Of a stretch of 54,067 bases of DNA, positions 1 through 11,965 are shown in pieces; within the stretch, counting starts at the first letter, position 1, and each line of letters starts with the position of its first letter. Origin of the DNA: Darksidea phi (lineage: Eukaryota; Ascomycota; Dothideomycetes; Pleosporales; Lentitheciaceae); assembly GCA_030770425.1 (NCBI GenBank), contig JASJFT010000272.1, positions 1 through 54,067 on the forward strand, in the 5' to 3' direction. Both the position numbers and the translations under genes were made by a program. Under the pieces are notes generated by a model. The model was not told the DNA's origin. It saw only the letters and a program-made list of their open reading frames with translations, and searched no databases.

Positions 1-3
1 TAG

Positions 4-74
4 GTAACGCGTCGCGAAAAGTTGATGAGGGTGGCCACTCGCTTAGAATGGCCACTCGCTACGTAAACACGTTA
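4..74. mobile_element. Unmutated DNA-transposon end or tiny MITE
   Basis: This is the only stretch of the window with ordinary CA/TG content. Its ends are imperfect inverted repeats: GTAACGCGT at the left pairs with ACACGTTAC at the right (one mismatch). TA-containing sequence lies at both sides, which would suit a TA-target element of the Tc1/mariner/pogo superfamily. Inside are two copies of TGGCCACTCGCT, 17 bp apart, resembling subterminal transposase-binding repeats. It could be a complete ~71-bp foldback element or just the right-hand end of a larger transposon that lies mostly outside the window. No coding sequence is present. Family assignment is inference; the inverted ends and repeats are seen directly. 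Confidence 0.4.
32..60. repeat. 17-bp direct repeat, 1.7 copies
   Basis: TGGCCACTCGCT occurs at 32-43 and again at 49-60, so the period is 17 bp. The copies are identical and carry no RIP-type change, unlike everything to the right. They may be binding sites near the end of the element at 4-74. Confidence 0.7.
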
Positions 75-99
75 CTACTATTTACTTACTTAGTTTAGC

Positions 100-2500
100 T
101 ATTAGTCTTAGGATAGAATAATAAAAAGTATTTTAATATAATCCTAAGTCTTATAAATAATTAGTTCTAGAACTATAATATAAACTAGGTTCCTTAATTA
201 GATAGAATATTATTAGAATAACTATAAAGAGAATAAACTTAAGATATAAAGATATCGACTAACTTAAGTATATTAATTTTTTTAATAGAAATAATATAGT
301 ATATCTTCGTAAGTCTATAGATTATAATAAAAACGTACTTATATATATAATTATACTACTATAATTCTAGAAGTAGAGTAATATAGTTAATAGAGATATT
401 AAACTATATTTAGAATAAAACTAATAGAGACTTAAGAAATTCTTAGGATAATAGTCTAGAACTTTTAGTTTAGATATAGAGTTTATATACTTAAATATAG
501 ATTTTAATATTACGTATTATATATAGCTACTAATAGTTTTAAATAACTAGTTCTATTATTTTAATCCGTTCTAGATATCTAATAGACGTAGAATTATATA
601 TTTAGTATAGAATCTACGTACGAAATTCGTTATAAGATAGTATAAAGAGATATTCTTAATATTATATACGATCTTAATAAAGTATAAAGTCTAGTATTAA
701 TACTTATATAATTTTTTAAAAGTATTTTAGCTAATATCTTATACTTAGGTCTAAATAGGTAGTAATTATTTCTATAGCTATTAGTATAGTAGAGTATATA
801 AGATTAATTAGTTCGTTAATAAATTAATCTATAGTAGGAAGGATTAGTAGTACTATACTTATAGGGATTTAATTAAGAAGGTCTTTTAAAACTTTATTAC
901 TAAAGACTTCTAGTAAAAGAATTATTTATAGTCTATTTTTTACTCTATTATTAGAAGTATTATTCTTATTTAGTTAGTCCTTTAATATTCTACTTAGTAT
1001 ATCTAGTCGTATAGCTTTTAAGCCTAGTTAATAAATAATTCTAAAGTTAAATTATAATAGAAACTCCGACTAGCGAATTTAATATTATAATAGTACCTTT
1101 ATAGTTATAAAGTATTTAAGATTTTTATAGTTAATAATAATTTTAAACGGTTTTATAGTTTCTTAGAGTTCTAGTTACTATTCTTCTAAGAACTTAATAA
1201 TTATTAATAATTCTTTATTATAGATCTTATAATTATATTTAGTAGTACTATATTTACTTAAAAAGTAGACGATTATATATAGAATACTATTATTATTATA
1301 TTAGAAGAGGATACTACCTAATACCTAATCGAAAGTATTAGTTTCTAGGACTATCTTTTTAGTAAAGTTATATATTACTAGTATTAGTATTATAATAAAG
1401 GAGTTCTTAAGCGACTTAAAGATAGTTATCTATATAATAGTCTAGTTCTATAGAGTATTCTTATATAGAAGTTTATTAAGTAGAGTATATATCTTTAAAA
1501 AGTCTTAAATAAAGTATTAGTAAAAGTTTATAAAGTTTAGAATTTCTATAGATTCTTTAAATAAGGGGGTTATATCTATTTTAAAATTATAGTAACTTTA
1601 TTAGAATCTATTTTAATACTACTAGAGGAGATAATAAGTCTAAGGTATTTAGTCTTTATAACCTTAAATTTATATTTATAGATATTAATTTAAAAACTAA
1701 TATTAATTAATCTCTAAACTACTTCTTAGATATACTTCTAATATTCTTTTCTATTATTTAAGTAGATTAGAACGTTATTAAAGTACGTAGTATAAATATA
1801 GTCTAGTAGATTATAAAGGATATAATTAATATAATTCTAAAAGAATACTAGTATATTATAAAGGTTAAAAGGTATAACTAAGGTTTTAAAAAGTCTAAAA
1901 TATATAATAAATACTATTTTCTACTCGTATTCTTTAGTAATATATAATTTATTAAAGATAGTAATAATATCGAGTTTAGTATATACCTTTATATTATAGA
2001 GAGTATTAAGAGTTTCTTAGATAAAGGATAGTAGATAGTAGTTTTTAATTATAATATTATTTAGACTTCTATAGTCTTAATATATATATACTCCTCTATC
2101 TAGTTTTACTACTAGAAGTAGGAAAATAGTATATTATATACGGGATTCTTAGATAAAACCCTTATTTAGGTTATTATCTAGCTATTTACGTACGACTTAA
2201 AGTTTAAATAAAAAAAAGAATTAGTTTTTTTAATATAAGAGTTCTTTATTTAGAATAATATTAATTTTATAATCCTATACTCGTCTTAGTAGAAGTTTAT
2301 CTACTTTTTTAGAAAGGAATCTAGCTACTATATTCCTTAGCTATTCTAGAAGTTTTCTTTTTAACTCGTTATTAAATAAAGATAGTTTCCCTACTAGAAA
2401 CTTATTAATATTCGATTCTTTAATATTTTAAAGGTATAGGGTATATTTATAGTTAGTAAGAAATTTATAAAATTATAGTAGGAATTTATTTAGAAGATTA
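100..2500 (-). pseudogene. Gypsy-A: Ty3/Gypsy pol relic (RT-RNase H-integrase)
   Basis: Read on the minus strand with TAA/TAG taken as former Gln/Trp. Reverse transcriptase lies at about 2190-1640: a stretch like 'VKPGxG...DYRxLN', then 'YTKLDI..FNK', then 'TTYFNNVLIYLNN' at about 1795-1757, equivalent to the family's 'YLDDVLIYS' active site with Asp changed to Asn as RIP predicts. Integrase follows at about 700-110: 'RYLYTQVYSLYSYSNNILSN.GTQF' aligns with the family's 'YI..VW.LHGLP..IVSDRGTQF' and ends at 'KYF..FYPKTN'. This RT-to-integrase order defines Ty3/Gypsy. The expected integrase C-terminus is missing on the left, because the element stops at the unmutated segment near position 75. 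Gag and LTRs were not located; gag should lie to the right, within 2500-5000. The copy is full of stops and non-functional. Confidence 0.8.
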
Positions 2501-5100
2501 GTTATAATTTTACTATTTAGAATATCTTTAAATTCTTCTTTAATAAGATTCGGAATTTAGTCTCCTTCGTTCTTTAGTAATATTTTAAGTACTTAGTCTA
2601 GCTCGTTCTATATAATATAGGTAGCTTTTATATTAGATTATTTATAGAATTATACGAAGATTATAGCTCGTATAAGACGAATATTAAAGAAATTAAAAGG
2701 TTTATAATTTAGTTTAGTTAGTAGAAGGATACTAAGTAGTAGTAGTAGTTCTTTCTTAAATTTCTTTAAGTTAACTCGGCGTCTACTTACTTATATAGTT
2801 AGGAGTAGTTTAGTTATAATATAATTTTATACTATAATTACTTAGTATTTTAGAATTCTCTTATATTTAGTATCTAGATTTCTTATTCTATAGTAGAGGT
2901 AGTTTAATATAAGTTTAGAAGATAGATCTATTAGAGTCTCTCTATTTAGTTAATAGAGATTATATTTATTAATATCTTCGATATATAAAGCTAGTTAATA
3001 ATTTATTATATTAGTATATAGCTTAGGACGTAGTAGTTTAGTTTTATCTAGTATATTTTTACTAGAGAGGATAGCTAAGAAAGTTACTCGTATAGCCTTA
3101 GTTTTATAATAGTAGTATTTCTAATAGTATTAAGAATCTATATTAACTATTATTAATATCTAATTAATAGATAGATTATATTTCTAAAGCTAAAGAAGAC
3201 TAAGAATAATAGAAGTATTTTAAACTAGGTTAGTAATATATAGTAAGTAGTTTTCGTAGTAGTTTCTAATCTATATAAATAAGATAGTATATTAGATAAA
3301 AGTATTACTAGTATAGTTATTAGCTAGTAAAAGCTTCCTTAGAAAGGGTATAGTATAGGTATTAATAGTATATTTTTAAGTAAAGATTTAGTTAAGAAAG
3401 ATAATAGTTAAGTATTTACTATTAATAAGACTTTATATATTAATAGTAGTATATATAAGTAGAAAAGAGATATAAATAAATAATAATTTACTATCTATAG
3501 ATCTAAGTTAAAGAGGGACCTTTTTACTTAGAATAATCTAAATCTAATATAGTTACTTATTTAATAATTCTTTCCTATCTAACCTCTAGTTATAATAATA
3601 ACTAGAGATTATATATTTTTTAAGTTATTAATATAAGAGATACTTATAGAGGGTAATATTAAGCTAACTAGTATATTAGTATAGGGGGCTTTAGTTTTAA
3701 ATATAGAGGTTTCGGTTTTAATATATCCTTAAGATTAATTTATAACGTAGTTAAAGAAGGGATTATTAAATAGATATTAGTAAGGGGATTAGTTATTAGT
3801 ATTCTAGTTATTATATTAGAGCTAGGGGTAGCTATACTAGGATTACGTATATTTATTCTAGATCTACTAGTATTAGGAATATTAAGATTAGATATATATT
3901 ATTTATTAGTTCTAAGATATTTATTATATAGCTTATTCTTAGTCCTAGACTCTACTAAATTACTTATTATTTTTTTTCTTTTCTTCGTATATATTCTTAT
4001 AGTAGTCTAGTTTACTATAATAAAAGTAGATATTAGTAGCCTTATATTCTTTACGGGAGGTACGTAGAGTATATATTATATTTAGAATTATAGAGTTACT
4101 AGTATAGATTAGAACTATTATTAGAAAAAAAAATATAGATATAAAGACTAACTAAGGGATATTACTTAGCTAGTTATTATTTAGATAGAGGCTAGTATAT
4201 ATACTCTTAATATATTCTTCTACTTATTTTCTTTTCTAGATTTATATAAAGAGCTCTATCTATCCTTTATAGTTTATACGGTCTAGTTATTTTTCTTAAA
4301 GGGTAGTTATAATATCTAGTATAATAGAGACTTTAGTATATAGAGCTTAGACTTTTTCTATATTAATTTTTTCTACTTTAGTAGTCTATTTATAGAATTT
4401 AGCTTAAAAGTCTAAAAATAACTAACTATTTATAATAACTTTATCGAATATAGTACTTATCTTAATTTATTTATTAGAAGTAATATAGTAGGTATTAAGG
4501 ATTTTCTATAGATTAATAGTAGTTTACTATTTCTATTTAGTTAGGTTATCTAGATTAGACTATATAGTATTAAATTAGTTATAATAGATATCGAGTATAT
4601 TACTAGATATAAGATTAGAAATATATTAAATATATTTAAATTTTATATTAAAGATTATCCTATCTATAGTATAAATATCGTAGATATTATATTTTTAGTC
4701 TTTATACTTAGTTTAGCGCTTATTTATAAACTTATTAGCTCTATTAAATTTATTAGAGTTGGTAGTAAGATAATAGTAAAAGGTATAGATAGAGGTCTAG
4801 ATATATAGAATATTATTTTTACTCTAGAGCTAATAAGTAACTTAATATACTTCTTTAAGATCTATAATAAGAAAGGAAATATAGTATTATACTTCTACGT
4901 CTAGGGTATTTAGTATAGCTTTAATACTATAACGAGTTAAGAAAGTAGATTTCTTATTTCCTAGTATAATTAATACGATAGGGTTACTTACTATATCTTC
5001 TATTTAAATAAGAGAGACTAGTATAGAAACCTAACTAATTATAGTAATAAGTTACTCGCTCTACTAATATTACTAATTCTTAATAGCTATAGTATTCTTA
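2501..5100. other. RIP-mutated DNA, no assigned gene
   Basis: About 2.6 kb with the same CA/TG depletion. By position this should include protease and gag of Gypsy-A on the minus strand and possibly its 5' LTR. I could not match any segment to a named domain, and I saw no LTR partner for it elsewhere in the window. One surviving TG is at 4760. No start codon or open frame of note. Confidence 0.5.
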
Positions 5101-5101
5101 G

Positions 5102-5155
5102 AGTTCTTAATATTCTTAGTATTCTTAGTATTCTTAGTATTCTTGGTATTCTAGG
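5102..5155. repeat. 9-bp tandem repeat, about 6 copies
   Basis: A run of the 9-mer TATTCTTAG: three perfect copies from 5111, then TATTCTTGG and TATTCTAGG, preceded by the related AGTTCTTAA at 5102-5110. The variant units differ mostly by transitions, and the fourth keeps one of the rare TG dinucleotides (5144). It lies left of the recognisable part of Copia-B and may be a microsatellite at an element border. Confidence 0.8.
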
Positions 5156-5439
5156 TATAGCGTAGGTCTTAGGTTTAGCTTAGTATCTTCTAGAATTAAG
5201 ATAGTCGATTAGGCTATTAGGGGAGCGTTTTACCCTAATAATAGAATTAAAGGGGAGAATAGTATAAACTATTATAGTATAGATATATTAGGATTAAGAT
5301 AGAATATAAGTTATATTATAAAGGGCTAATATTAGAATAAATAGGGGCTATATATACCTAATATAGTAAGATTTAATAAAGGGAACGCTATAGCTATAGG
5401 CGTAGTACGTAATAGATATAAATAGTTATAGATTAGTAC

Positions 5440-8400
5440 TATAATATTTTATTTCTTAAATAAACTAAGACTATAATATTATCTATATAGAAGAAGATAA
5501 TAAGGCTTTTATTACTATATAAGTATAGCGTATTCGGTATTCTTCTTAGCCTTAGCTAAGTAAGGATTATAGATAGATCTTAATATTAAAGTAATAGTAC
5601 TTCCTTTAGCCTATATAGTACTTAATATAGTAGTAATAATAATTTATATTACTTTAAGAATCCTTTAAAAGTATTATAATATAGCTATTAAGAGATTTTA
5701 GTATTTAGAAAAGTATTTATAGTATTATATTAATATATAAGTAGTTCGAATTAAGTAGTTAGAGCTATTAAAGCTTTAAAGATTTTAGTAACTAATATAG
5801 TAGTATATATATTATTCTATTAAGTTTATAAATCTTCTCGTATAATTAATCTTACTTTAGTCTTATTAAAGAAGCTATTCTTATTAAACTTATAGGTATA
5901 TATCTATATAAGAGGTAGAACCTTTATATTTACTATATATAGTATTACTTCTATAAGCTTAAAATACCCCTTCTTCTAGTAGTTATCTATTTTCTTCTAT
6001 ATTACTTCTTAAAACTAGTTATTATATAGGTAATTTTAAAGATTCTTATAGTATTTTAAAGGATTAGATATAATACTCTAATATAAACGTATTTTTAGTA
6101 GAGTAGTAATAAGTTTATTTAAGATATTCGGGTCTATAGTAATAGCGAAGACTCTATAGTAGGTAAAGAGGACTAAATTTACTTCTCCTCTATCTCTTTC
6201 TTTTTCTCTTATTCTTATAGTATTATATATTAATAGTATTAAATATTATTTTCGTCCTAATAAGATATTTATTATATTAATATTAGGATTATATACTTAT
6301 AGAGTATTATTATTATATTAATCTAATAGATAATTAGGAATCTTATATATATATCGAGCTTAAGATTTAGCTCTTAAAGTAAAATAAGTAGTAAGAGCTA
6401 TTATAGATAGTAGATATACTAGACTATCTTAAACTAAGAGTTTAGGTATTAGAAAAATACCTTTAATATTCTCTTTCTCTTCTCTCTCTTAATTAAGTAT
6501 ACTCTTTTTTCTTAAGAATAAGAATCTTATTTCTATAATTTTAGAAAGTATCTACTCTTTAATATATCTATTAAGCTATTCTATAGTATATAGATTCTTA
6601 AGCTCTATAGTAAACTAAGATTATTCTAGATCTAGAATCTTAATCTCTTCTTTTAAAATCCTTTCTATATATAATCTATTAAGAATATTATTCTTATAGT
6701 TAAACTTCTATTTAAAAATTATATCTTATATTCTAATAACTCTATTAAGTTTAGGTATCTATATATAGAAGATATTAGATAAATTATATCTAATAAGATA
6801 TCTAATATAAATTCTTAACTCTATTTTATTAACTAATTTTAAATTATATCGATAGACGTAGACTTAATAGCTAATAGGATTATAGTAAGCTACTAATAAC
6901 TTAGTATTAAAGACTACTTCGTAAGATATCTTCTATTATAGAGATTAAATAAACGTAGTATTAAGAAGCTAGGTAGTTATAAGAGCTAGTTTATTTATAT
7001 ATTTCTTAAGTAGTTCTAAGATTATTTAAAGTACTTATACTTATTATATAATCTTATATTTTACTACTTTCTATAACTCTTTTAGCTTATTAGTATTCTT
7101 AATTATTATTTTACTCTTAATTCCTAGTCGACGTAGGGCCTTTAAGAAATCTCTCCTAAAATCTTTTTTATTATCTAATTAGATTATAATAATAGTATAC
7201 TTATAGTCTAGTTAATATTAAATCTTCTTTATAAGGTTAAATATAACTAGAATAAAGATACTTTAAAGCTTATTAGATAGATATAAAAGCTTATACTACT
7301 TCGAGTATTAATCTACTATATAAAGATTATACTTATCCCTATTATAGTAAAGCTCTTTATAGAATATTAAGTATATAAGATTAACTATAATTTATTAAAA
7401 AGAATATATAGTTAGTATTTCTAATATCCGTCTTAAAATCTATTAATTTATCTTTATAAGAATATAATCCTTATACTTCTTCTAGATAAAAGGTAGTTAT
7501 TCTTCTTAAAGTTTAAAATCTTTTACTAATTTCTTTAAGTATATAATTATATTAGGTAAAGGATATATCTATATATAATAAGTCTAAGTAGCTATAATCT
7601 TAAGGTTAGACTTAAGGTCCCTTAATAGATATAATACTCGATAGAAAGTCGCTATAGTTATTAATATATTAGTATTTAGATAAGCTAATAGATTGGTATT
7701 AATAAGCTAGTATTCTAATTAATATTATAGAATAGTAACTATACTATTTAATAGGTAATAGTAAAGAAGATCCCATTCTAAGTTAAAGTATATTAATCTC
7801 TTCTTAAGTCTTATAAGACTAAAAATATTAGTAAAGAAGCTCTTAACTAGAGTAACTTTTATAAATAGGGCTTTCTTAATACTATAAGTCCTCTTAATAG
7901 ATATTTTAACTATTCTCTACTCTATAATTTAAATAGCTTAAGCTCTAGTATATAGAATCTTATTAGGATTTTTATATTAAGTATAAATCTACTTCTATAA
8001 ATTCTATATATTATAGATATATAGATTTAATTCTAGATCTATTATCTAGTAGTTAACGTATAATAAGATTATTATTATACTAAAGATACTATAAGTAATA
8101 GTATTACTATAATATTAGCTACTATTAAATCTATCTTCTATACTATTATTAAAAGGTATATTAGAATAGATATTATAGATTATAATTACCTAGGTTACTA
8201 ATTCTATATAAACTAATTTATCCTTAATTTAAGTAATTACTCTATTTATCTAACTTATTATAGTTAAATTACTCTATACTTTAGTAAACTTTACTTTAAT
8301 ATTAAACTTAGATTTCTATAAAGCTAGATATAAAGATAGTATAATATAGTAGTACTTTATATACTAGTATTACTTATTATATAGATACTTAACTAGATAC

Positions 8401-8880
8401 TTTTAATTAGAACTAAAACTAGTTTTCTTTAATTTCTTCTTCTAGTTTTTCTTATTTTCTATTAACTATACCTCTTATATTATATCTATTATTTTAGTTA
8501 TTTCTAGTATTATAATAAAGGTCTCTAAGAATATATCTTTTATATTTATAGACTTATTATATATACTATAATTATTATTAATTTTAAGTCTTTCGTACTA
8601 TAATTAATAGTATTAAGATACTTATAAAGCTTTATAGTAGTTTAGATCTTATAATATCTATTAACTACTACTAAAAAGTCTTCCTATATCTAATTACTAC
8701 TTATTTCTAATATTAAGAGAAGAGTTATTACTTCTATAATACGTATCTACTTATTAAGCTAGATTTCTAGATTCTAAATACGTTAATTAGATATTTATAG
8801 AGTATTATACCTATAATATATTTTTTATCTTTAGATAGAATTAAAGGAAGTAATATAATTTTTTAATTTTCTTATATAAG
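5440..8880 (-). pseudogene. Copia-B: Ty1/Copia polyprotein relic
   Basis: On the minus strand, the domain order from right to left is Copia-like. A gag/protease-like part lies at about 8800-7900. A GAG-pre-integrase-like stretch is near 7650-7480. Integrase runs around 7400-6600; its C-terminal part, about 6890-6640, contains 'YLIRYNLSNIFYIQIPKLNRVIR' (given in two parts by position: YLIRYN near 6800, VIRIQDIIF near 6740), matching the family's 'YLVGYDSTNIFRIW...VIRTRDV'. Reverse transcriptase follows at about 5940-5450, with 'TTILVTKIFKALIALTT', 'YQYNTINTFLNTK' and 'FFYIDNIIVL' (about 5500-5470), equivalent to 'AATLA..RAL.A', 'QYDAVNAFLN.' and 'FYVDDIIVL'. RNase H was not recognised to the left, so the copy is either truncated near 5440 or too altered beyond it. 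No LTR was found. Its order and sequence differ from the Copia-1/2/3 family, so it is a separate lineage. Confidence 0.75.
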
Positions 8881-9539
8881 TATATACTATTTAGTTCTTC
8901 TAAATTAATAGGTTCTAGATTAATAAGATAGTTAAGACTATATCAACGTATATCTCTTTTAGAATCTTATTCTTCTATTTCTATTTCTTATATTTATATT
9001 CCTATATCTTAAACTATATTATATAGTTCTTATTAGGGTCTAGCTACTCTAGAATTTCTAGTTCTTCTAGTATAGATTCTAGGGTATTAGTATTTAAATT
9101 ATAGTATTACTAAATATTATATACTACTATCTTATCTTTATATTAAAATAGCTAGAGATACTAGTACTCTAGTTTACTAAGAATAATAGTTATTTTTAAA
9201 GACCTCTAAATATCTAGTATAGCTATTATTATATTATATAATTAAGGCGATAGTAATAATAAGGTTAATAATTAAATTATAAGGGTTACTAAAAGTAGTA
9301 GCTTTTTAAAATAAATAAACTATAGTATTATTAAGAATCTATTATAAGGATAATAGGTACTCTAGACTTATAACTATTATAGTAAGAAATTAAAATAAAT
9401 TACTATAAGGGAAAGAAGTAAGAACTATAATTAATTATAAAAGCTCTATATAAGAGTAGCTTATATAGAATAGAATAAGATATAGTAGCTAGAAGTAGTT
9501 ATATAATCTAGTCTAGTATATAAGCTAGTCTAATAGTAT

Positions 9540-11440
9540 AAGTATAGAACTATACCTAATTTAAATTATATAAAGTATTAAGAACTAATAAATACTAATC
9601 TCTATTAATACTATATTCTATCTAAAGAATTAACTAGAGTAATAAGGAAGAAGTCTATATAAAAGAGCTCTAACTTCTTTATTAATACTTATTAGTTAGT
9701 CTATATAGCTATCTTAATAATAGTACTAAAAATATAATTTAAATATATAAAGTTATTAGTAGAACTAAAGTACTATAAGGACGTAATAAAGCTACTATCT
9801 CTTTATAAGAAAGATTTCCTATAAGTTATATAATAAGAATTAGTAATAATTAAATATAAAGAAACTTATAAGTAGATAATCTAGGATAAATATAATATTT
9901 AGTATACTTAAAATAATAAGATTCTTCTACTAATATAGATATATAAATATAAACTTAATAATTAAGACTATTTATTAAAATATAAGGCTTAGATCTATAT
10001 ATATAATAATTTATAAATAATAATAAAAGATATCTATACTACTATACTAGTTATTTAAATATTTTAAGCTTTAATAGCTATTACTACCTACTTTAATATA
10101 GAAATTTATTAATATAATACTATTAATACGTTTACTAATACTAAACTTTTAATACTAGTCTATTATTATTAGCTAGAAGAATTCTCTAATTCTAATTACT
10201 TATAAAAACTATATTAAGTACTTTATAGTCTAAAAATATCTCTATTACTTTAGTATAAAGAACTTACTAAAATACTTATAAAGCTAGATCTTATATCTAT
10301 TAAAAATATTTCCTATCTATAAAAAAATAAAAAGCTATTAATCTTCTTTTTTATTAATAATATTATCGTTCTTAGTATACTAGTATATATAGCTACTCTA
10401 TATAAATTTAAGTATAAGCTATTATAATAATATAAAATTAGATCTTTAGAAGAACTATAGACGTTCTATAATATTTAAACTATTAAAAATTATAATAATA
10501 GCTTAATCTAGCTATTATAGAGCTTATATATTTAGAAGTTTATTTAAAAGTATTCTTTACTAAAATCCTATTTAAAGCTATCTACTATACTACTATTACT
10601 TAAGAAACTAATATTCTTAGAGAATAAAATAATAGATTTAATTAAGTAATAATATACTTAACTAGTTAGATTTATTAGTTATATAGTAGAAGCTACTCGT
10701 TTAAATATCTTAAAGACTTATTTAAAGTTAGTTAAATTTCTTATAAATCCTTCGTAATAGTATCTAAATACTATCTATTAAACGATTATCTATTTACTAA
10801 AAATAAAGAATTAAGTAATATACTATAATATATTAATATCTATTAAATTAATTTATATTATTAATAAACTTATATTTAAATCTATACCTAACTTTTATAA
10901 AGTATTAGATATCTTCTTTACTAATTATAAGACTATCTAGAAGAGCTTATAAAAATATATATTCTTTCTATTTAGTAGACCTATTAATTAGAAGGCTATA
11001 CTATAATAATATATTATAAAATTAATAATTAAGGTAGAACTAATAGCCGTCTTATTAGTTAGTACTAAGCTACTTTAGTAGTAGAGAGTATTCGAATATA
11101 TTAGATTTAATCTAGATTATAAACGATTAATCTACTATAATAATTAATAAACGATTTAGCTACTTACCTCCTCTATTCTAAGACTTAAGACTATAGTATA
11201 GTATATTAATATCTATTATTACTAGCTTTAATAGGAGGTACTATTAGGTAATATTAATATTTTATATATATTATTAAATAGCTAGCTAGCTAATAATTTT
11301 ATAAAACTACTACCTAGATAAAAATATAAGAACTAGGTATTACTTCTAAACTTTAAGGATTTTTCTATTAAATAGACTACTTAACTAACTATATAGACTA
11401 CTTAGCTAATTATATAGACTATTTAACTAATAAACTAGTA
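9540..11440 (+). pseudogene. Copia-1 RT and RNase H relic
   Basis: Reverse transcriptase and RNase H of a fungal Ty1/Copia polyprotein. With stops read as Gln/Trp: 'LTRVIRKKS' near 9620; 'YLLKYKAQIYI' near 9970 (family 'YLTKYKARLVV'); 'YNTINTFTNTKL' near 10,120 (family 'YDAVNAFTNSKL'); and 'FFINNIIVLS' at about 10,340-10,375, equivalent to 'FYVDDIVVL' with Asp-to-Asn and Tyr changes. RNase H follows: 'IIKVELIAVLLVSTK' near 11,030 (family 'STTEAELLALS.AAKE') and 'NNQQTIQLLT' near 11,140 (family 'DNQQTIRLLT'). The C-terminal 'LPRQKYKNQVLLLNFKDF' is at about 11,305-11,360 (family 'ALPRQKHE'). The many TAA/TAG codons fall where the family has Gln or Trp. Not functional. Confidence 0.85.
11372..11434 (+). 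repeat. 21-bp minisatellite in Copia-1, 3 copies
   Basis: Three 21-bp units: 11372-11392, 11393-11413 and 11414-11434, each starting ATAGACTA(C/T)TTA. They lie just after the RNase H region and before the 3' LTR. A 21-bp unit keeps frame, so it would add a 7-residue repeat if translated. The same array, in reverse complement, is in Copia-2 (3 units) and Copia-3 (4 units). Confidence 0.85.
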
Positions 11441-11714
11441 TACTAATACTATATTAGTATACTATATAAAGTAAATTAAGGGTCTTATACCTCTAGAGAT
11501 ATCTAATTATATAAGAAATCTACCTATATTATAATAATAAAGGTTATCTATCTAGTACTATATTAATATAAAGACTAGCTCTTAATTTATAATATAGCTT
11601 CTTACGTTTATAAGAAGAGAGAGATCTATTAGTTAATAATAAACTTTAAATTTAATCTTTAAAACTAATAAATAAGCTTTAGCTTCGAATCTATATTTAA
11701 ACCTAAGAAAGATA

Positions 11715-11965
11715 TATAAGTAGCTAAGCGCTATATATTATATAACTATTCTATTTATATAATAATTTATACTAATTTACTATAATTATATACTAAACTT
11801 ATAGTAATTATATAATAGTAATTTATAGTAACTATACTATAACTTATAGTATAATTATATTAGTTATCTAATCTAGTATAACTAGTATATATATTCTTCT
11901 ACTCGTACTCTAGCTAGATAGTTAAAAAACTTAATATATTTATTCTATACCTCTATCTACTTATA
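11715..11965 (+). repeat. Copia-1 3' LTR (251 bp)
   Basis: Starts TATAAGTAGCTAAGCG and ends CTATCTACTTATA, which is the reverse complement of the LTRs of Copia-2, Copia-3 and the solo LTR at 27690. The terminal TA...TA was TG...CA before RIP. Length equals the solo LTR (251 bp) and exceeds the Copia-2 LTR (230 bp) by a 21-bp segment. No matching 5' LTR was found. Confidence 0.85.

Larger units (their letters stand above)
9000..11965 (+). mobile_element. Copia-1: 5'-truncated Ty1/Copia element
   Basis: A plus-strand member of the same family as Copia-2 and Copia-3, retaining the RT-RNase H half of pol, the 3' minisatellite and a 3' LTR (11715-11965). Clear homology to Copia-2 (in reverse complement) starts at about 9540. 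No 5' LTR, gag or integrase in plus orientation was found upstream, where the minus-strand Copia-B lies instead. It is thus a truncated copy or the remains of a rearrangement. The left border is approximate. Confidence 0.75.

Noticed and set aside
5102..5155. CRISPR-like array (also considered for 47230-47372 and the 21-bp arrays)
   Set aside because: Units are head-to-tail with no unique spacers, and the context is eukaryotic transposons.
6385..6620. 5' LTR of Copia-1 at its expected position
   Set aside because: The sequence there is Copia-B on the other strand and shows no LTR ends or similarity to 11715-11965.
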